Source: CABZJG01 sp965659715 (lineage in GTDB: Bacteria > Pseudomonadota > Alphaproteobacteria > Rhodobacterales > Rhodobacteraceae). From it: a stretch of DNA of 64,000 bases. Position numbers and translations under genes: made by a program. The stretch spans positions 1 through 64,000 of the forward strand of contig CBFHXE010000002.1 of assembly GCA_965659715.1 (NCBI GenBank), given 5' to 3'. Below, one piece after another: positions 43,082 through 51,796 of the stretch. Each line of letters begins with the position of its first letter. Position 1 is the first letter of the stretch. The notes beneath the pieces are model-generated. The model searched no databases. It saw nothing but the letters and a program-made list of their open reading frames with translations, and was not told the origin of the DNA.

Positions 43082-44875
43082 TTAAACTTTGGCTTTCTGA
43101 GTGACGTAAAGCCCCGGTGCGTCACAAATAATCGGCGAACTGTCGCTGCCCGGCACAAGTGCATCCCTTTGTTTTCCAGAGCGTTTCTTCAACCAGCTTG
43201 CCCATTCATTCCACCAGCTGCCAGCATGGTATTTTGCGTTTGAGTGCCATTTTTCTGGTGTTTTTTTTAGGTCAAAATTTAGAAAATACCCATATTTATT
43301 TTTGCTCGGGGGGTTAATGATACCCGCAATATGACCCGATTCTGCCAATATAAAGGTTTTAGATCGGCTTCCCATTTGCGCAACACCGCGGTAGCTGTCT
43401 TTCCAATTGGCAATATGATCAGTTTCGCACGCAACTGCGGACAGCGGCACATCAACATTTTGCAAATGTAACTTTTCTCCAAAAAGCTCAAATCCGCCTT
43501 CCGCAAATTCATTGCGCTGGCACAATCCGCGCAGGTATTGCACGGCCATCTTTGCGGGCAGATTCGCGCCGTCTCCATTCCAGTACAAAAGATCAAAAGC
43601 GGGGGGGGCTTTGCCCATCATATAGCTTTTAATCGCAGGTGTATAAATCAAATCATTCGACCGCAAAAAGCTAAAGGTCCGTGCCATGATGTAACTTTCA
43701 AGGATGCCTTTTGCGCCCACTTCCTGTTCGATCCCATCAATGAAATCATTCTGCAGAAAGGGTAAAAACTCACCTTGGTTTGAAAAATCCGTCAGTGTGG
43801 TGAAGAAGGTTGCACTATTGATTAATTTCTCACCGCGCTGTTTTAACAAAGCCAAGGTCAGGGCCAAGGTCGTTCCACCGATACAGTAACCTACTGCATT
43901 TACCTTATCTTGCCCGGTTTCGGACCGTACTGTTTGCAGAGCCTGCAGATAGCCATGTTCTATGTAATCTTCAAGCGAGACCTCTTTATAACTGGCGTCC
44001 GGGTTGATCCAGGAAACAATAAAAACAGTGAAGCCCTGCGCAACCAGCCATTTAATCAAACTGTTTTGCGCTGTCAGATCCAAAATATAAAATTTGTTAA
44101 TCCACGGTGGAAAAATAACCAACGGAATCTCATGTGTGGTTTGGGTGCTGGGACTGTATTGAATAAGCTCAAGCATATGGTTCCGAAACACGACCTTTCC
44201 AGGAGTGGTGGCAATATTCCCACCGAGCTCAAAGGCTTTTTCATCTGCCAAGCGCACAACCAATTCGCCATCATTGGCCTCAAGATCAGCAATTAGGTTT
44301 TCCAACCCATCAATCAGGGACTGTCCTTGGGTTTGCACCGCCTGCTCTAAAGCATCGGGATTGGTCGCCAGAAAATTTGTTGGCGCCATCATATCCACAA
44401 TTTGTTTTGAAAAATACTCAAGTCGTTTTTTTTCAGTTGTCTCCAGGCTGTCAATAGACTCAATCGAACTTTGCACCAATTCTACATTGTGCAAATACTG
44501 CTGCTTGATGAATTTAAAATAAGGATGTCTGTGCCATAAAGGATTGGAAAACCGCTTATCCAACGGCACTGACGGTGCCTCTGACTCGAAATCATTGCTG
44601 ATCATCGTGCTTTGCGTTTCGATAAAATGGGCAAGCGTTTTTCCCCAATAGGCGACTTGATGCTCGATTAATTTGCTTGGGCTCTGAATTGCTTCCTGCC
44701 AATAAGCTACTGACGTCTTGAGCGCTAAATCGTGACCGGGGCCGCTAAGCGCAGGGTCAGTAGTCTTTTTTGTTTGCAATACCGCAATCAATCGCTGACT
44801 TAACTCATCCAGTCTTGCAACATTTTGCTCTAATTTTAACGTTTGATTTTCAATATCTTTATCTGTGGTTGTCAT
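43082..44875 (-). CDS. phaC: Class I poly(3-hydroxyalkanoate) synthase
   Basis: A 597-residue polymerase that joins hydroxyacyl-CoA into PHB. The lipase-like box GYCIGG contains the nucleophile C331. The catalytic His is in LAESGHIAGIINPP, and the Asp lies in the CETDHIANW stretch. The N-terminal half before residue 230 is the usual variable region of class I enzymes. Its ATG lies 107 bp from the start of the divergent phaZ. Confidence 0.96.
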   Translation of the reverse strand: MTTTDKDIENQTLKLEQNVARLDELSQRLIAVLQTKKTTDPALSGPGHDLALKTSVAYWQEAIQSPSKLIEHQVAYWGKTLAHFIETQSTMISNDFESEAPSVPLDKRFSNPLWHRHPYFKFIKQQYLHNVELVQSSIESIDSLETTEKKRLEYFSKQIVDMMAPTNFLATNPDALEQAVQTQGQSLIDGLENLIADLEANDGELVVRLADEKAFELGGNIATTPGKVVFRNHMLELIQYSPSTQTTHEIPLVIFPPWINKFYILDLTAQNSLIKWLVAQGFTVFIVSWINPDASYKEVSLEDYIEHGYLQALQTVRSETGQDKVNAVGYCIGGTTLALTLALLKQRGEKLINSATFFTTLTDFSNQGEFLPFLQNDFIDGIEQEVGAKGILESYIMARTFSFLRSNDLIYTPAIKSYMMGKAPPAFDLLYWNGDGANLPAKMAVQYLRGLCQRNEFAEGGFELFGEKLHLQNVDVPLSAVACETDHIANWKDSYRGVAQMGSRSKTFILAESGHIAGIINPPSKNKYGYFLNFDLKKTPEKWHSNAKYHAGSWWNEWASWLKKRSGKQRDALVPGSDSSPIICDAPGLYVTQKAKV

Positions 44876-44899
44876 TTAGTAAATTTCCGCATACCTTCG

Positions 44900-44910
44900 C
44901 TGCTGTGCAG
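44900..44910. promoter_or_regulatory. PhaR-type operator between phaC and phaZ
   Basis: CTGC-TGT-GCAG at 44900-44910 lies between the divergent starts of phaC (44875) and phaZ (44983). It is 25 bp upstream of the phaC start. It fits the CTGC-N3-GCAG form, so PhaR could control synthesis and depolymerisation together. Confidence 0.55.
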
Positions 44911-44938
44911 CATAACAAAATTTAAACCCAAAGGCAAA

Positions 44939-44963
44939 GTGGCTAAATATTGCAATTAGCCAC
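44939..44963. promoter_or_regulatory. Inverted repeat in the phaZ leader
   Basis: GTGGCTAA (44939-44946) pairs with TTAGCCAC (44956-44963). It ends 8 bp before the phaZ ribosome site AGGAG and could be an operator or an mRNA hairpin near the start. Confidence 0.4.
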
Positions 44964-44982
44964 ATCAGGCAGGAGATAAAAA

Positions 44983-46233
44983 ATGCGCCATATGGCCAAC
45001 TATGATTTAATGGAAGCCATGCGCAACACCAATCAATGGGTGGGTGCAACCGCCCAGGCTTTTGCGTCACACCCAGCCTTTTCCGCAGTGCCAAATCCTT
45101 GGCTGCAGTGGGCCGCTGCTTGGGGGCAAGTAACCGAGCGCAGCTATCAGCGGATGATCACCAAGCCTGATTGGGGAATTGATAGCATCACTTGCAATGA
45201 TGGTCGGGACCATTTGGTTCAGGTAAAGCCTGTTGTATCCGGTGCCTTTGGAGACTTAATTCACTTTGAAGTACAGGGCCGCAAACCTGCATCCCGCCAG
45301 GTGCTTTTAATCGCGCCCATGTCCGGGCATTACGCCACATTATTAAGGTCAACGGTCAAAAGCTTGATTGGAGATTGCGAAGTCTATGTCACGGACTGGC
45401 ACAATGCACGCGATATACCCGTTTCAAAGGGTAAATTCGATATCGAGGATTATACACTCTATCTAGTGGATTATTTAGATCACCTTGGACCGGAAACCCA
45501 TGTTATCGCCGTGTGCCAACCTGTGCCTCTGGCTCTGGCGGCCACAGCCTATCTGGCCGAAGAAAACCCAGCGGCGCAGCCGCGCAGCCTAACATTGATC
45601 GGCGGGCCCGTTGATCCCGATGCAGCGCCCACAGATGTCACTGATTTTGGCCGACGCGTCACCATGGGCCAGCTTGAGCATACCTTAATTCAGCAGGTCG
45701 GATTTAAATATGCCGGTGTGGGGCGCAAAGTGTACCCCGGTTTATTGCAACTGGCCTCTTTTATGTCGATGAACAGCGACAGGCACAGCCAAGCCTTTTC
45801 CGATCAGATCATGCGCGTGGCCCAAAACACGGCCTCGGAGCAAGACAAACACAACAAGTTTTATGATGAATACCTCGCTGTGATGGATATGACCGCTGAA
45901 TTTTACCTGTCAACGGTTGAGCGGATTTTCAAACAGCGCGAAATTGCACGAAACCAATTTACAGTGGCCGGAAAGAAAATTGATTTTTCCAAAATCACCA
46001 ATGTTGCAATCAAAACTGTCGAGGGCGCGAAAGATGACATATCTGCGCCCGGGCAATGTATCGCCGCACTGGATCTTTGCTCTGGGCTTCCAGCGGATAA
46101 AAAGGCCAGCCACGTTGAACCAGAGGCGGGCCACTATGGCATCTTTGCCGGGAAAAGCTGGCGTGAAAACATTCGCCCGCTGGTGCTGGAATTTATTGAC
46201 GCCAATAGCGACGCAACACCCGCAAAAAATTAA
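44983..46233 (+). CDS. phaZ: Intracellular polyhydroxyalkanoate depolymerase
   Basis: A 416-residue alpha/beta-hydrolase of the PhaZ1 type that mobilises PHB. The nucleophile sits in the distinctive VIAVCQPVPLALAATAYLA segment, where cysteine replaces the usual serine. It is followed by LTLIGGPVDPDAAPTDV and the C-terminal EAGHYGIFAGKSWRENIRPLV with the catalytic His. AGGAG lies 7 nt before the ATG. The family is used for granule breakdown in Cupriavidus and rhizobia. The stop overlaps the convergent oxidoreductase gene by 4 bp. Confidence 0.94.
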   Translation: MRHMANYDLMEAMRNTNQWVGATAQAFASHPAFSAVPNPWLQWAAAWGQVTERSYQRMITKPDWGIDSITCNDGRDHLVQVKPVVSGAFGDLIHFEVQGRKPASRQVLLIAPMSGHYATLLRSTVKSLIGDCEVYVTDWHNARDIPVSKGKFDIEDYTLYLVDYLDHLGPETHVIAVCQPVPLALAATAYLAEENPAAQPRSLTLIGGPVDPDAAPTDVTDFGRRVTMGQLEHTLIQQVGFKYAGVGRKVYPGLLQLASFMSMNSDRHSQAFSDQIMRVAQNTASEQDKHNKFYDEYLAVMDMTAEFYLSTVERIFKQREIARNQFTVAGKKIDFSKITNVAIKTVEGAKDDISAPGQCIAALDLCSGLPADKKASHVEPEAGHYGIFAGKSWRENIRPLVLEFIDANSDATPAKN

Positions 46234-47207
46234 TCACGCCGCGCTTTTTCGAGCGCCATGTCAATCATTCTCTGGGTGCCTTGGGAAAATTCTAACGGGC
46301 AGCTATAGGGCGTTCCCTCAAAAGCGGATGCGCGAAAGGCTTGAAGTTGGTTCACATAGTGATTTTCCGCTGGATAGCGCTTGGTTGACACCACCATATC
46401 AGAGGAATGCAACGCAACTTCGGCTTGTGAAAAGACCGAAGGATTGAACGGGGCTGTCAGGCGGATCAAGCCCTTGGTGCCATGAAAATTCATCTCTTGG
46501 CGCGGCGCCATCCGCATCGATGTGGTGGCATTGAAGTGAAACGATGGAAATTTGGCGTTGATCGACGCCCAGACATCCACATCATTTTGCCAAGTGATAC
46601 TGGCATCGACGATTTCAACCGGTTCTTCTTTGGTCACAAAACGGGCCGCGCCCATAGTATATACCCCGATATCCGGCAGGCTACCGCCGCCGGTTTCTAG
46701 CCGGTTTCGGATATTGTTGGGATCTGCGCTGTTGTTATAGGAAAATACCCCGTCCACCTGAACCAACTCGCCAATTGCACCGCTTTGGTAAAGCTCTTTG
46801 GCATAGTGCCACTGGGGGTGATGCACGATCATATAGGCTTCGGCCAATAAAAGCCCCGAGCGGTCGCGCCGAGCGATGAGATCATCAATGTCTTCGGCCC
46901 GCATTGCAATTGGCTTTTCACACAAAACATGCTTGCCTGCCGCAAGCCCTTTTTTGCACCATTCCACATGCAATTGATTGGGCAGCGGAATATAAAGCGC
47001 ATCTATCTCGGGATCAGCCAGCAGCGCATCGTAGTCAGAATAGACCTTTAAATCGGGTTCAATTGCCTGAAAAGTTGCAGCTTTCTCAGGCTTTGATGTG
47101 GCCAAAGCGCAAAATTGCGTATTGTGTGCCAGCATCATTGCCGGAACCATTTGGGTTCGGGCAAACTTTGATGCCCCTATAACACCCCAGCGCATTACTC
47201 TTTGCAT
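46230..47207 (-). CDS. Gfo/Idh/MocA family oxidoreductase
   Basis: A 325-residue NAD(P)-dependent sugar-type dehydrogenase. The N-terminal Rossmann segment is RWGVIGASKFARTQMVPAM, and the conserved lysine motif HVLCEKPIAMRAEDID (about 92-107) follows. The C-terminal alpha/beta domain carries GGSLPDIGVYTMGAARFV. The specific substrate is unknown; inositol, glucose and related sugar derivatives are typical. It lies after rpoH on the same strand with a 60-bp gap. Confidence 0.88.
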   Translation of the reverse strand: MQRVMRWGVIGASKFARTQMVPAMMLAHNTQFCALATSKPEKAATFQAIEPDLKVYSDYDALLADPEIDALYIPLPNQLHVEWCKKGLAAGKHVLCEKPIAMRAEDIDDLIARRDRSGLLLAEAYMIVHHPQWHYAKELYQSGAIGELVQVDGVFSYNNSADPNNIRNRLETGGGSLPDIGVYTMGAARFVTKEEPVEIVDASITWQNDVDVWASINAKFPSFHFNATTSMRMAPRQEMNFHGTKGLIRLTAPFNPSVFSQAEVALHSSDMVVSTKRYPAENHYVNQLQAFRASAFEGTPYSCPLEFSQGTQRMIDMALEKARRD

Positions 47208-47215
47208 AACTTATT

Positions 47216-47244
47216 CCCTATCCTGACGTGCAGTGAGGATAGGG
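47216..47244. other. Inverted repeat between rpoH and the oxidoreductase gene
   Basis: CCCTATCCT (47216-47224) is complementary to AGGATAGGG (47236-47244) with an 11-nt loop. No T-run follows in either direction, so it would be a weak terminator for rpoH at most, or a processing or protein site. Confidence 0.4.
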
Positions 47245-47267
47245 CGTTACAGCAAAAGAGAAAAGCC

Positions 47268-48167
47268 CTAGGCCGCCGCTACAAGACCTTTTTCAAGCGC
47301 AAGTTCCCGCATTTTAAGTTGCAGCTTTTCAAAAGCACGCACTTCAATTTGCCGAATACGCTCGCGGCTTACATTATAATGCTCGCTTAGTTCTTCTAAA
47401 GTGATCGCTTTTTCGGCCAACCGCCGTTTGGCCAGAATATCCTGTTCACGCTCGTTTAAGACTTTCATGGCTTCCGCCAAAAGCTCACGCCGTGTGTCCA
47501 GCTCATCCTTGGCTTCATAATCTGCCGCCTGATCTGCATCTTCGTCTTCAAGCCAGTCCTGCCACTCCATTGAGCTTTCGCCATCAGCTGATCCGACCAT
47601 TGCATTGAGCGATGCATCGCCACCAGAAAGCCGGCGGTTCATGCTAATGACCTCATCTTCGGTAACGCCCAAATCAGTGGCAATTTTCGCCACATTGTCA
47701 GGATGCATATCGCCTTCGTCCAAAGCGCCGATACGGGATTTCGCCTTGCGCAGATTAAAGAATAGTTTTTTCTGAGCGCTGGTGGTGCCCATTTTTACCA
47801 GTGACCAGCTGCGTAGGATATATTCTTGAATGCTGGCGCGAATCCACCACATCGCATAAGTTGCCAGTCGAAACCCTTTTTCCGGATCAAAGCGTTTAAC
47901 CGCCTGCATCAAACCGACATTGGCTTCTGAGATAACTTCGGCCTGCGGCAAACCGTATCCGCGATAGCCCATGGCAATCTTTGCCGCCAACCGAAGATGC
48001 GAGGTGACCATTTTATGCGCCGCCTCGGTGTCTTGCTCTTCGACCCAGCGTTTGGCCAGCATATATTCCTCTTCCGGCTCAAGCATCGGAAATTTGCGGA
48101 TATCCTGCAAGTACCGGCTTAGACCGCCTTCCGGGGTTGGGGCTGGAAGATTTGCGTAGTTGCTCAT
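47268..48167 (-). CDS. rpoH: RNA polymerase heat-shock-type sigma factor RpoH
   Basis: A 299-residue sigma-70-family factor. Region 2 has DIRKFPMLEPEEEYMLAKRW, GLPQAEVISEANVGLMQAVKRFDPEKGFRLATYAMWWIRASIQ, and the RpoH box QKKLFFNLRKAK follows (about 130-145). Region 4 ends with the helix-turn-helix TLEELSEHYNVSRERIRQIEVRAFEKLQ. Roseobacters often encode two RpoH proteins, one for heat shock and one for oxidative stress; which this one is cannot be decided. GAGGGAG precedes the ATG. Confidence 0.95.
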   Translation of the reverse strand: MSNYANLPAPTPEGGLSRYLQDIRKFPMLEPEEEYMLAKRWVEEQDTEAAHKMVTSHLRLAAKIAMGYRGYGLPQAEVISEANVGLMQAVKRFDPEKGFRLATYAMWWIRASIQEYILRSWSLVKMGTTSAQKKLFFNLRKAKSRIGALDEGDMHPDNVAKIATDLGVTEDEVISMNRRLSGGDASLNAMVGSADGESSMEWQDWLEDEDADQAADYEAKDELDTRRELLAEAMKVLNEREQDILAKRRLAEKAITLEELSEHYNVSRERIRQIEVRAFEKLQLKMRELALEKGLVAAA

Positions 48168-48198
48168 GTCGCTCCCTCAATGTTCATCTTGTTAACAT

Positions 48199-48227
48199 TA
48201 AGTATGATTGGATGAAAACAGTTTCAA
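48199..48227 (-). promoter_or_regulatory. Predicted promoter of rpoH
   Basis: On the minus strand, TTGAAA (48222-48227) and TACTTA (48199-48204) are separated by 17 bp and lie about 32 bp upstream of the rpoH start. Both hexamers are close to housekeeping sigma consensus, and the -35 CTTGAA part would also fit RpoH, allowing autoregulation. Confidence 0.5.
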
Positions 48228-48295
48228 GGCCTGTTTAAAATTTCTACGCTATTTACATCGATTTTGGGCAAAAATATGACCATTGAGGCCAATTT

Positions 48296-49330
48296 TCACG
48301 CAGATGTGTTCGTTAAATCGCTCAGCAGCTTGGAAAAGTCATCCGGCAGAGTCGCCTCAAAGCGCAGTTTTTCACCGCTCACCGGATGCATAAAGCCTAA
48401 AACACTGGCATGGAGCGCCTGACGGGTAAAATTGCCAATGGCGTCAGTTGCATGCTCGCCCATCACTTTGCGCGCAATGCGCCGTTTGCCGCCATAAACC
48501 GGATCGCCAATAAGCCCGTGGCCTGTATGCGCCAAATGTACACGTATTTGATGGGTCCGGCCGGTTTCAAGCCAGCATTCAATCCGCGCAGCTGCGGCCG
48601 GCGTTCCAAATCGCTGTGCCACCCGAACGCGTGTCACCGCATGGCGCCCCCCTTCAAACAGTACCGCCTGACGTTGTCGATCAGTTTTATGGCGGGCCAA
48701 TTGGGTGGTGATTTTCATCACATTACCGGGCTCAAAATTGACCCCACGAACGCCGCGCAACCTTGGATTACTGGCCTCTGGCACCCCAAAACACAGCGCT
48801 TGATAGAGCCGCTCAACGCTGTGGGCGGCAAATTGATCCGCAAGATGATGGTGGGCTTTATCGGTTTTGGCAACCACAAGCAAACCGCTTGTGTCTTTAT
48901 CGATGCGGTGCACAATCCCGGGCCGCCGTTCGCCGCCAATTCCGGAAAGGGTGTCGGCGCAATGATACAGCAGCGCATTGACCAAAGTGCCACTTGGCGT
49001 GCCCGGCGCCGGGTGCACCACCATGCCCGCCGGTTTGTTGACTACAATCAAATGGGCGTCTTCATAAACCACCTTAAGCGGGATGTTTTCTGCCTCGGTT
49101 GCGATTTGAGTCGCGTCCGGTAGCGTGATTTCGATCTCGGCGCCGGCGGCAACCTTGGTTTTAGGACTATCTGCGATTTTGCCGTTGATGCGGACCGCGC
49201 CTTGCTCGATCAGTTTTCCCAAACGGGTGCGTGACAGATCCGCCTGCTCTGGCGCATCGCGGAAAAGAGCTTTATCAAGGCGGTTGGGTGGATCTTCCGC
49301 AATCGCAAACTGAACAAGGGACATCGTCAT
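48296..49330 (-). CDS. rluD: RluD-family pseudouridine synthase
   Basis: A protein of about 344 residues when begun at ATG 49330 (MTMSLVQFAIAED), which has AGG about 8 nt upstream; a start two codons later at 49324 is also possible. An S4 domain (RLDKALF...LSRTRLGKLIEQGAVRINGK) is followed by the catalytic core RPGIVHRIDKDTSGLLVVAKT with the essential Asp. RluD isomerises uridines in helix 69 of 23S rRNA. The open frame runs further upstream, but those codons oppose the plus-strand gene and are not used. Its start shares bases with the divergent DUF6476-like gene. Confidence 0.9.
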   Translation of the reverse strand: MTMSLVQFAIAEDPPNRLDKALFRDAPEQADLSRTRLGKLIEQGAVRINGKIADSPKTKVAAGAEIEITLPDATQIATEAENIPLKVVYEDAHLIVVNKPAGMVVHPAPGTPSGTLVNALLYHCADTLSGIGGERRPGIVHRIDKDTSGLLVVAKTDKAHHHLADQFAAHSVERLYQALCFGVPEASNPRLRGVRGVNFEPGNVMKITTQLARHKTDRQRQAVLFEGGRHAVTRVRVAQRFGTPAAAARIECWLETGRTHQIRVHLAHTGHGLIGDPVYGGKRRIARKVMGEHATDAIGNFTRQALHASVLGFMHPVSGEKLRFEATLPDDFSKLLSDLTNTSA

Positions 49331-49628
49331 GACCGAACCTTTTGAGCCAGAAAAAGATGTGCCGCACCTGGCGTTTTTGCGGCGGCTGGTGACTGTGTTA
49401 AGCTTCACCATGATCGCGGGCATGGTAGTGTTAATAGCCCTGTTTGTCATCCGCTTTCAGGACAGTGGGATTGATATGCCCAACACTGTCACCCTGCCCG
49501 ATGGCACAAGGCCGGTGGCCTTTACCCAAACCCGGTCCTGGTACTCTATTGTGACCAGTGATGACCAGATCCTCATTTACAACCTCAAAGGTGAATTGGT
49601 TCAAACAGTGGCCGTCGAACTGCCCTAA
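49329..49628 (+). CDS. Small single-pass membrane protein (DUF6476-like)
   Basis: A 99-residue protein with a charged N-terminus, one transmembrane helix (about residues 20-43, LVTVLSFTMIAGMVVLIALFVI) and a C-terminal domain with TLPDGTRPVAFTQTRSWYSIVTSDDQILIYN. The tail resembles a small beta-rich module. It matches my memory of a family found beside RluD in Rhodobacterales, with no function known. Its ATG (49329-49331) overlaps the rluD ATG on the other strand within CATG. AAGGGA precedes it by 7 nt. Confidence 0.75.
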   Translation: MTEPFEPEKDVPHLAFLRRLVTVLSFTMIAGMVVLIALFVIRFQDSGIDMPNTVTLPDGTRPVAFTQTRSWYSIVTSDDQILIYNLKGELVQTVAVELP

Positions 49629-49637
49629 TGCGCCGCG

Positions 49638-50546
49638 CTATGCAGACAGCATGGCTTCAAATTCGCGCCATTCGCCTTTGCTCATACCCGAGCTTTCTTG
49701 AGTGACCTGGTAGCCGGCTACCATCCTGCGCACGCAGTCTAAAGCGGTGGCAGACAGCGTTGCGCCACCCATCCGGTAATCTTCGAACGCGCGATAGGCA
49801 AAGGGCACCCAATCGGCGACCAGCTTGCACATTTCATCTGCATAAACCCGAATTTCATATTGCGCATGCGCATCCGCGCGAAGCCGCAAGAAATGAAACA
49901 GATTATGCAGATCAACTTTCCAGTACCACTGAGTGTAAATATTGGCCGGCAGGTTCATCCGCGCCAACTCGCGCGCAAGACCTTGTTGGCCCTCTTGGGA
50001 AATCATCGCCTCGTAATTGTCATAGGCGCGGGTGCTGTCCGCTTTGAGAATTTCTAGAACCTGCACCGCTTCCGTGCCTGTGAGCACCTCACCGCGGCCT
50101 TGATTGTTGACCACCGATTGCGCGGCCACTTTATCCGGGGCCGGAATATAAAACTCACGGTCCAAAATAGAGTAACGGGCGGAATATTCGTTCACATTTG
50201 CCGTGCGGTGGCGAATCCACTGGCGGGCAACAAACACCGGCAGTTTCACATGAAGTTTCAGCTCGCACATCTCAAACGGTGTGGAATGCCAGTGCCGCAT
50301 CAGATAGCGGATCAGGCCTTCGTCGTTTTGCACTGATTTGGTGCCCTTGCCATAACTGACCCGCGCCGCTTGGCAGATGGCTGCATCATCGCCCATATAA
50401 TCTATGACCCGCACAAAGCCGTGATCCAGCACAGGATAAGCGGTGTAAAGATGGCTTTCCATACCGGGGCTGACGGTCCGCAATGTGGTCTGGCTTTGGG
50501 CGCGTTGGGCATCAATTTCAGCCAGTTGATCAGACGACAGCGGCAT
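49638..50546 (-). CDS. thyX: FAD-dependent thymidylate synthase ThyX
   Basis: A 302-residue flavoenzyme making dTMP from dUMP with methylene-tetrahydrofolate. The ThyX motif RHRTANVNEYSARY is at residues 112-125, and the C-terminal VDLHNLFHFLRLRADAHAQYEIRVYA signature is present. It replaces the ThyA route in many alphaproteobacteria. The small membrane protein ends 9 bp before the thyX stop on the other strand. Confidence 0.95.
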   Translation of the reverse strand: MPLSSDQLAEIDAQRAQSQTTLRTVSPGMESHLYTAYPVLDHGFVRVIDYMGDDAAICQAARVSYGKGTKSVQNDEGLIRYLMRHWHSTPFEMCELKLHVKLPVFVARQWIRHRTANVNEYSARYSILDREFYIPAPDKVAAQSVVNNQGRGEVLTGTEAVQVLEILKADSTRAYDNYEAMISQEGQQGLARELARMNLPANIYTQWYWKVDLHNLFHFLRLRADAHAQYEIRVYADEMCKLVADWVPFAYRAFEDYRMGGATLSATALDCVRRMVAGYQVTQESSGMSKGEWREFEAMLSA

Positions 50547-50768
50547 GGGCGAATCCTTTTTAGCATTGAATCGGTTCCACTATATCTTGGGCAAGGGAAT
50601 GAAGAAACCGCTAGATCAATGATAATTAGGCGAAAACAATATCTTTTGCTTTGGCTTTGCCCGGCCAAAGCTCGGCAAATCGGCTGTTGACGCCGCTCTG
50701 GACAGTCGGGCAGGACATGATACTTTACCCTCTGAACGCAAAAGCGATGGCTGCAAAGGGGCAAAGCA

Positions 50769-51197
50769 ATGGGTATTCGGTATCTTCACACCATGGTTCG
50801 GGTCAAAAATCTTGAGGCTTCCATGGCCTTTTATGAACTGCTTGGGCTGAAAGAAACCCGCCGTCACGACAGCGAAGCCGGCCGATTTACGCTTGTGTTT
50901 ATGGCGCCTAAAGGACAAGAGGACTGCCCGGTCGAGCTAACTTATAATTGGGATGGCGATGACGCTTTGCCCAGTGACAGCCGGCATTTTGGGCATTTGG
51001 CCTATTCGGTGGATAATATTTACGACACCTGCCAGCATTTGCAGGACAACGGGGTGGTTATAAACCGCCCGCCGCGCGATGGACGCATGGCCTTTGTGCG
51101 CTCGCCGGATAATGTGTCAGTAGAATTGCTGCAAGATGGCCCAGCGCTTGCACCGGCCGAGCCCTGGGCCTCGATGGGCAATAATGGGCATTGGTAA
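50769..51197 (+). CDS. gloA: Lactoylglutathione lyase (glyoxalase I)
   Basis: A 142-residue VOC-fold metalloenzyme that isomerises the methylglyoxal-glutathione adduct. Metal ligands match: His in RYLHTMVRVKNLEASMAFY, Glu in CPVELTYNW, His in RHFGHLAYSVDNIY, and Glu in NVSVELLQDG. The length matches bacterial GloA. It is divergent from thyX across 222 bp. Confidence 0.93.
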   Translation: MGIRYLHTMVRVKNLEASMAFYELLGLKETRRHDSEAGRFTLVFMAPKGQEDCPVELTYNWDGDDALPSDSRHFGHLAYSVDNIYDTCQHLQDNGVVINRPPRDGRMAFVRSPDNVSVELLQDGPALAPAEPWASMGNNGHW

Positions 51198-51226
51198 AAC
51201 GAGACAGCATCAGGCAGTTGATGACG

Positions 51227-51724
51227 TCAATAAATATACCTGATTTGATCGGTCCAATAACGCTCGACCTGTTTAAGCGTTGATGAAATGTCTTTGATCG
51301 ATCCCGTGTCCAGAATGTCTTGGGTGATAAGCCCTTCGGCATGGCGGGCAAAAAGACGGGCCACCACTTCACGCACAGTGCGGCCCTTGGGGGTTAGCTT
51401 GACCCGCACCGACCGGCGATCAAGCTCGCAGCGTTGGTGGTGCATATAGCCCATATCCACCAGTTTTTTTAAATTATAGCTGACATTGCTGCCTTGATAA
51501 TAGCCGCGTGGCTTCAATTCACCAGCGGTCAGCTCATTTTCTCCCACATTGAACAAGAGCAGCGCCTGCACCGCATTTATTTCCAAGGCCCCGACCCGTT
51601 CAAATTCATCCTTAATCACATCCAGCAATAAGCGGTGTAATCGTTCGACCATTGCAAGGGCATCAAGATAGCCACTCATAAAAGCCGTTTCTTTGGTGGC
51701 TGCCACTGCGCTTGGAACATTCAT
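51227..51724 (-). CDS. MarR-family transcriptional regulator (LdtR-like)
   Basis: A 165-residue winged helix-turn-helix protein. The recognition part is ELKPRGYYQGSNVSYNLKKLVDMGYMHHQRCELDRRSVRVKLTPKG (about residues 67-112), with the wing motif DRRSVRV. The sequence resembles LdtR of Sinorhizobium/Liberibacter, which controls an L,D-transpeptidase and osmotic response; this similarity is from memory. It is convergent with gloA and 72 bp upstream of nothing on its own strand except sdhE. Confidence 0.85.
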   Translation of the reverse strand: MNVPSAVAATKETAFMSGYLDALAMVERLHRLLLDVIKDEFERVGALEINAVQALLLFNVGENELTAGELKPRGYYQGSNVSYNLKKLVDMGYMHHQRCELDRRSVRVKLTPKGRTVREVVARLFARHAEGLITQDILDTGSIKDISSTLKQVERYWTDQIRYIY

Positions 51725-51796
51725 TGCCGTCTCCTGTGATCGGTGCGGATCAAAGAGTGCACCATAAACCCAAATAATCGGTTAAATCTGAAAAAA

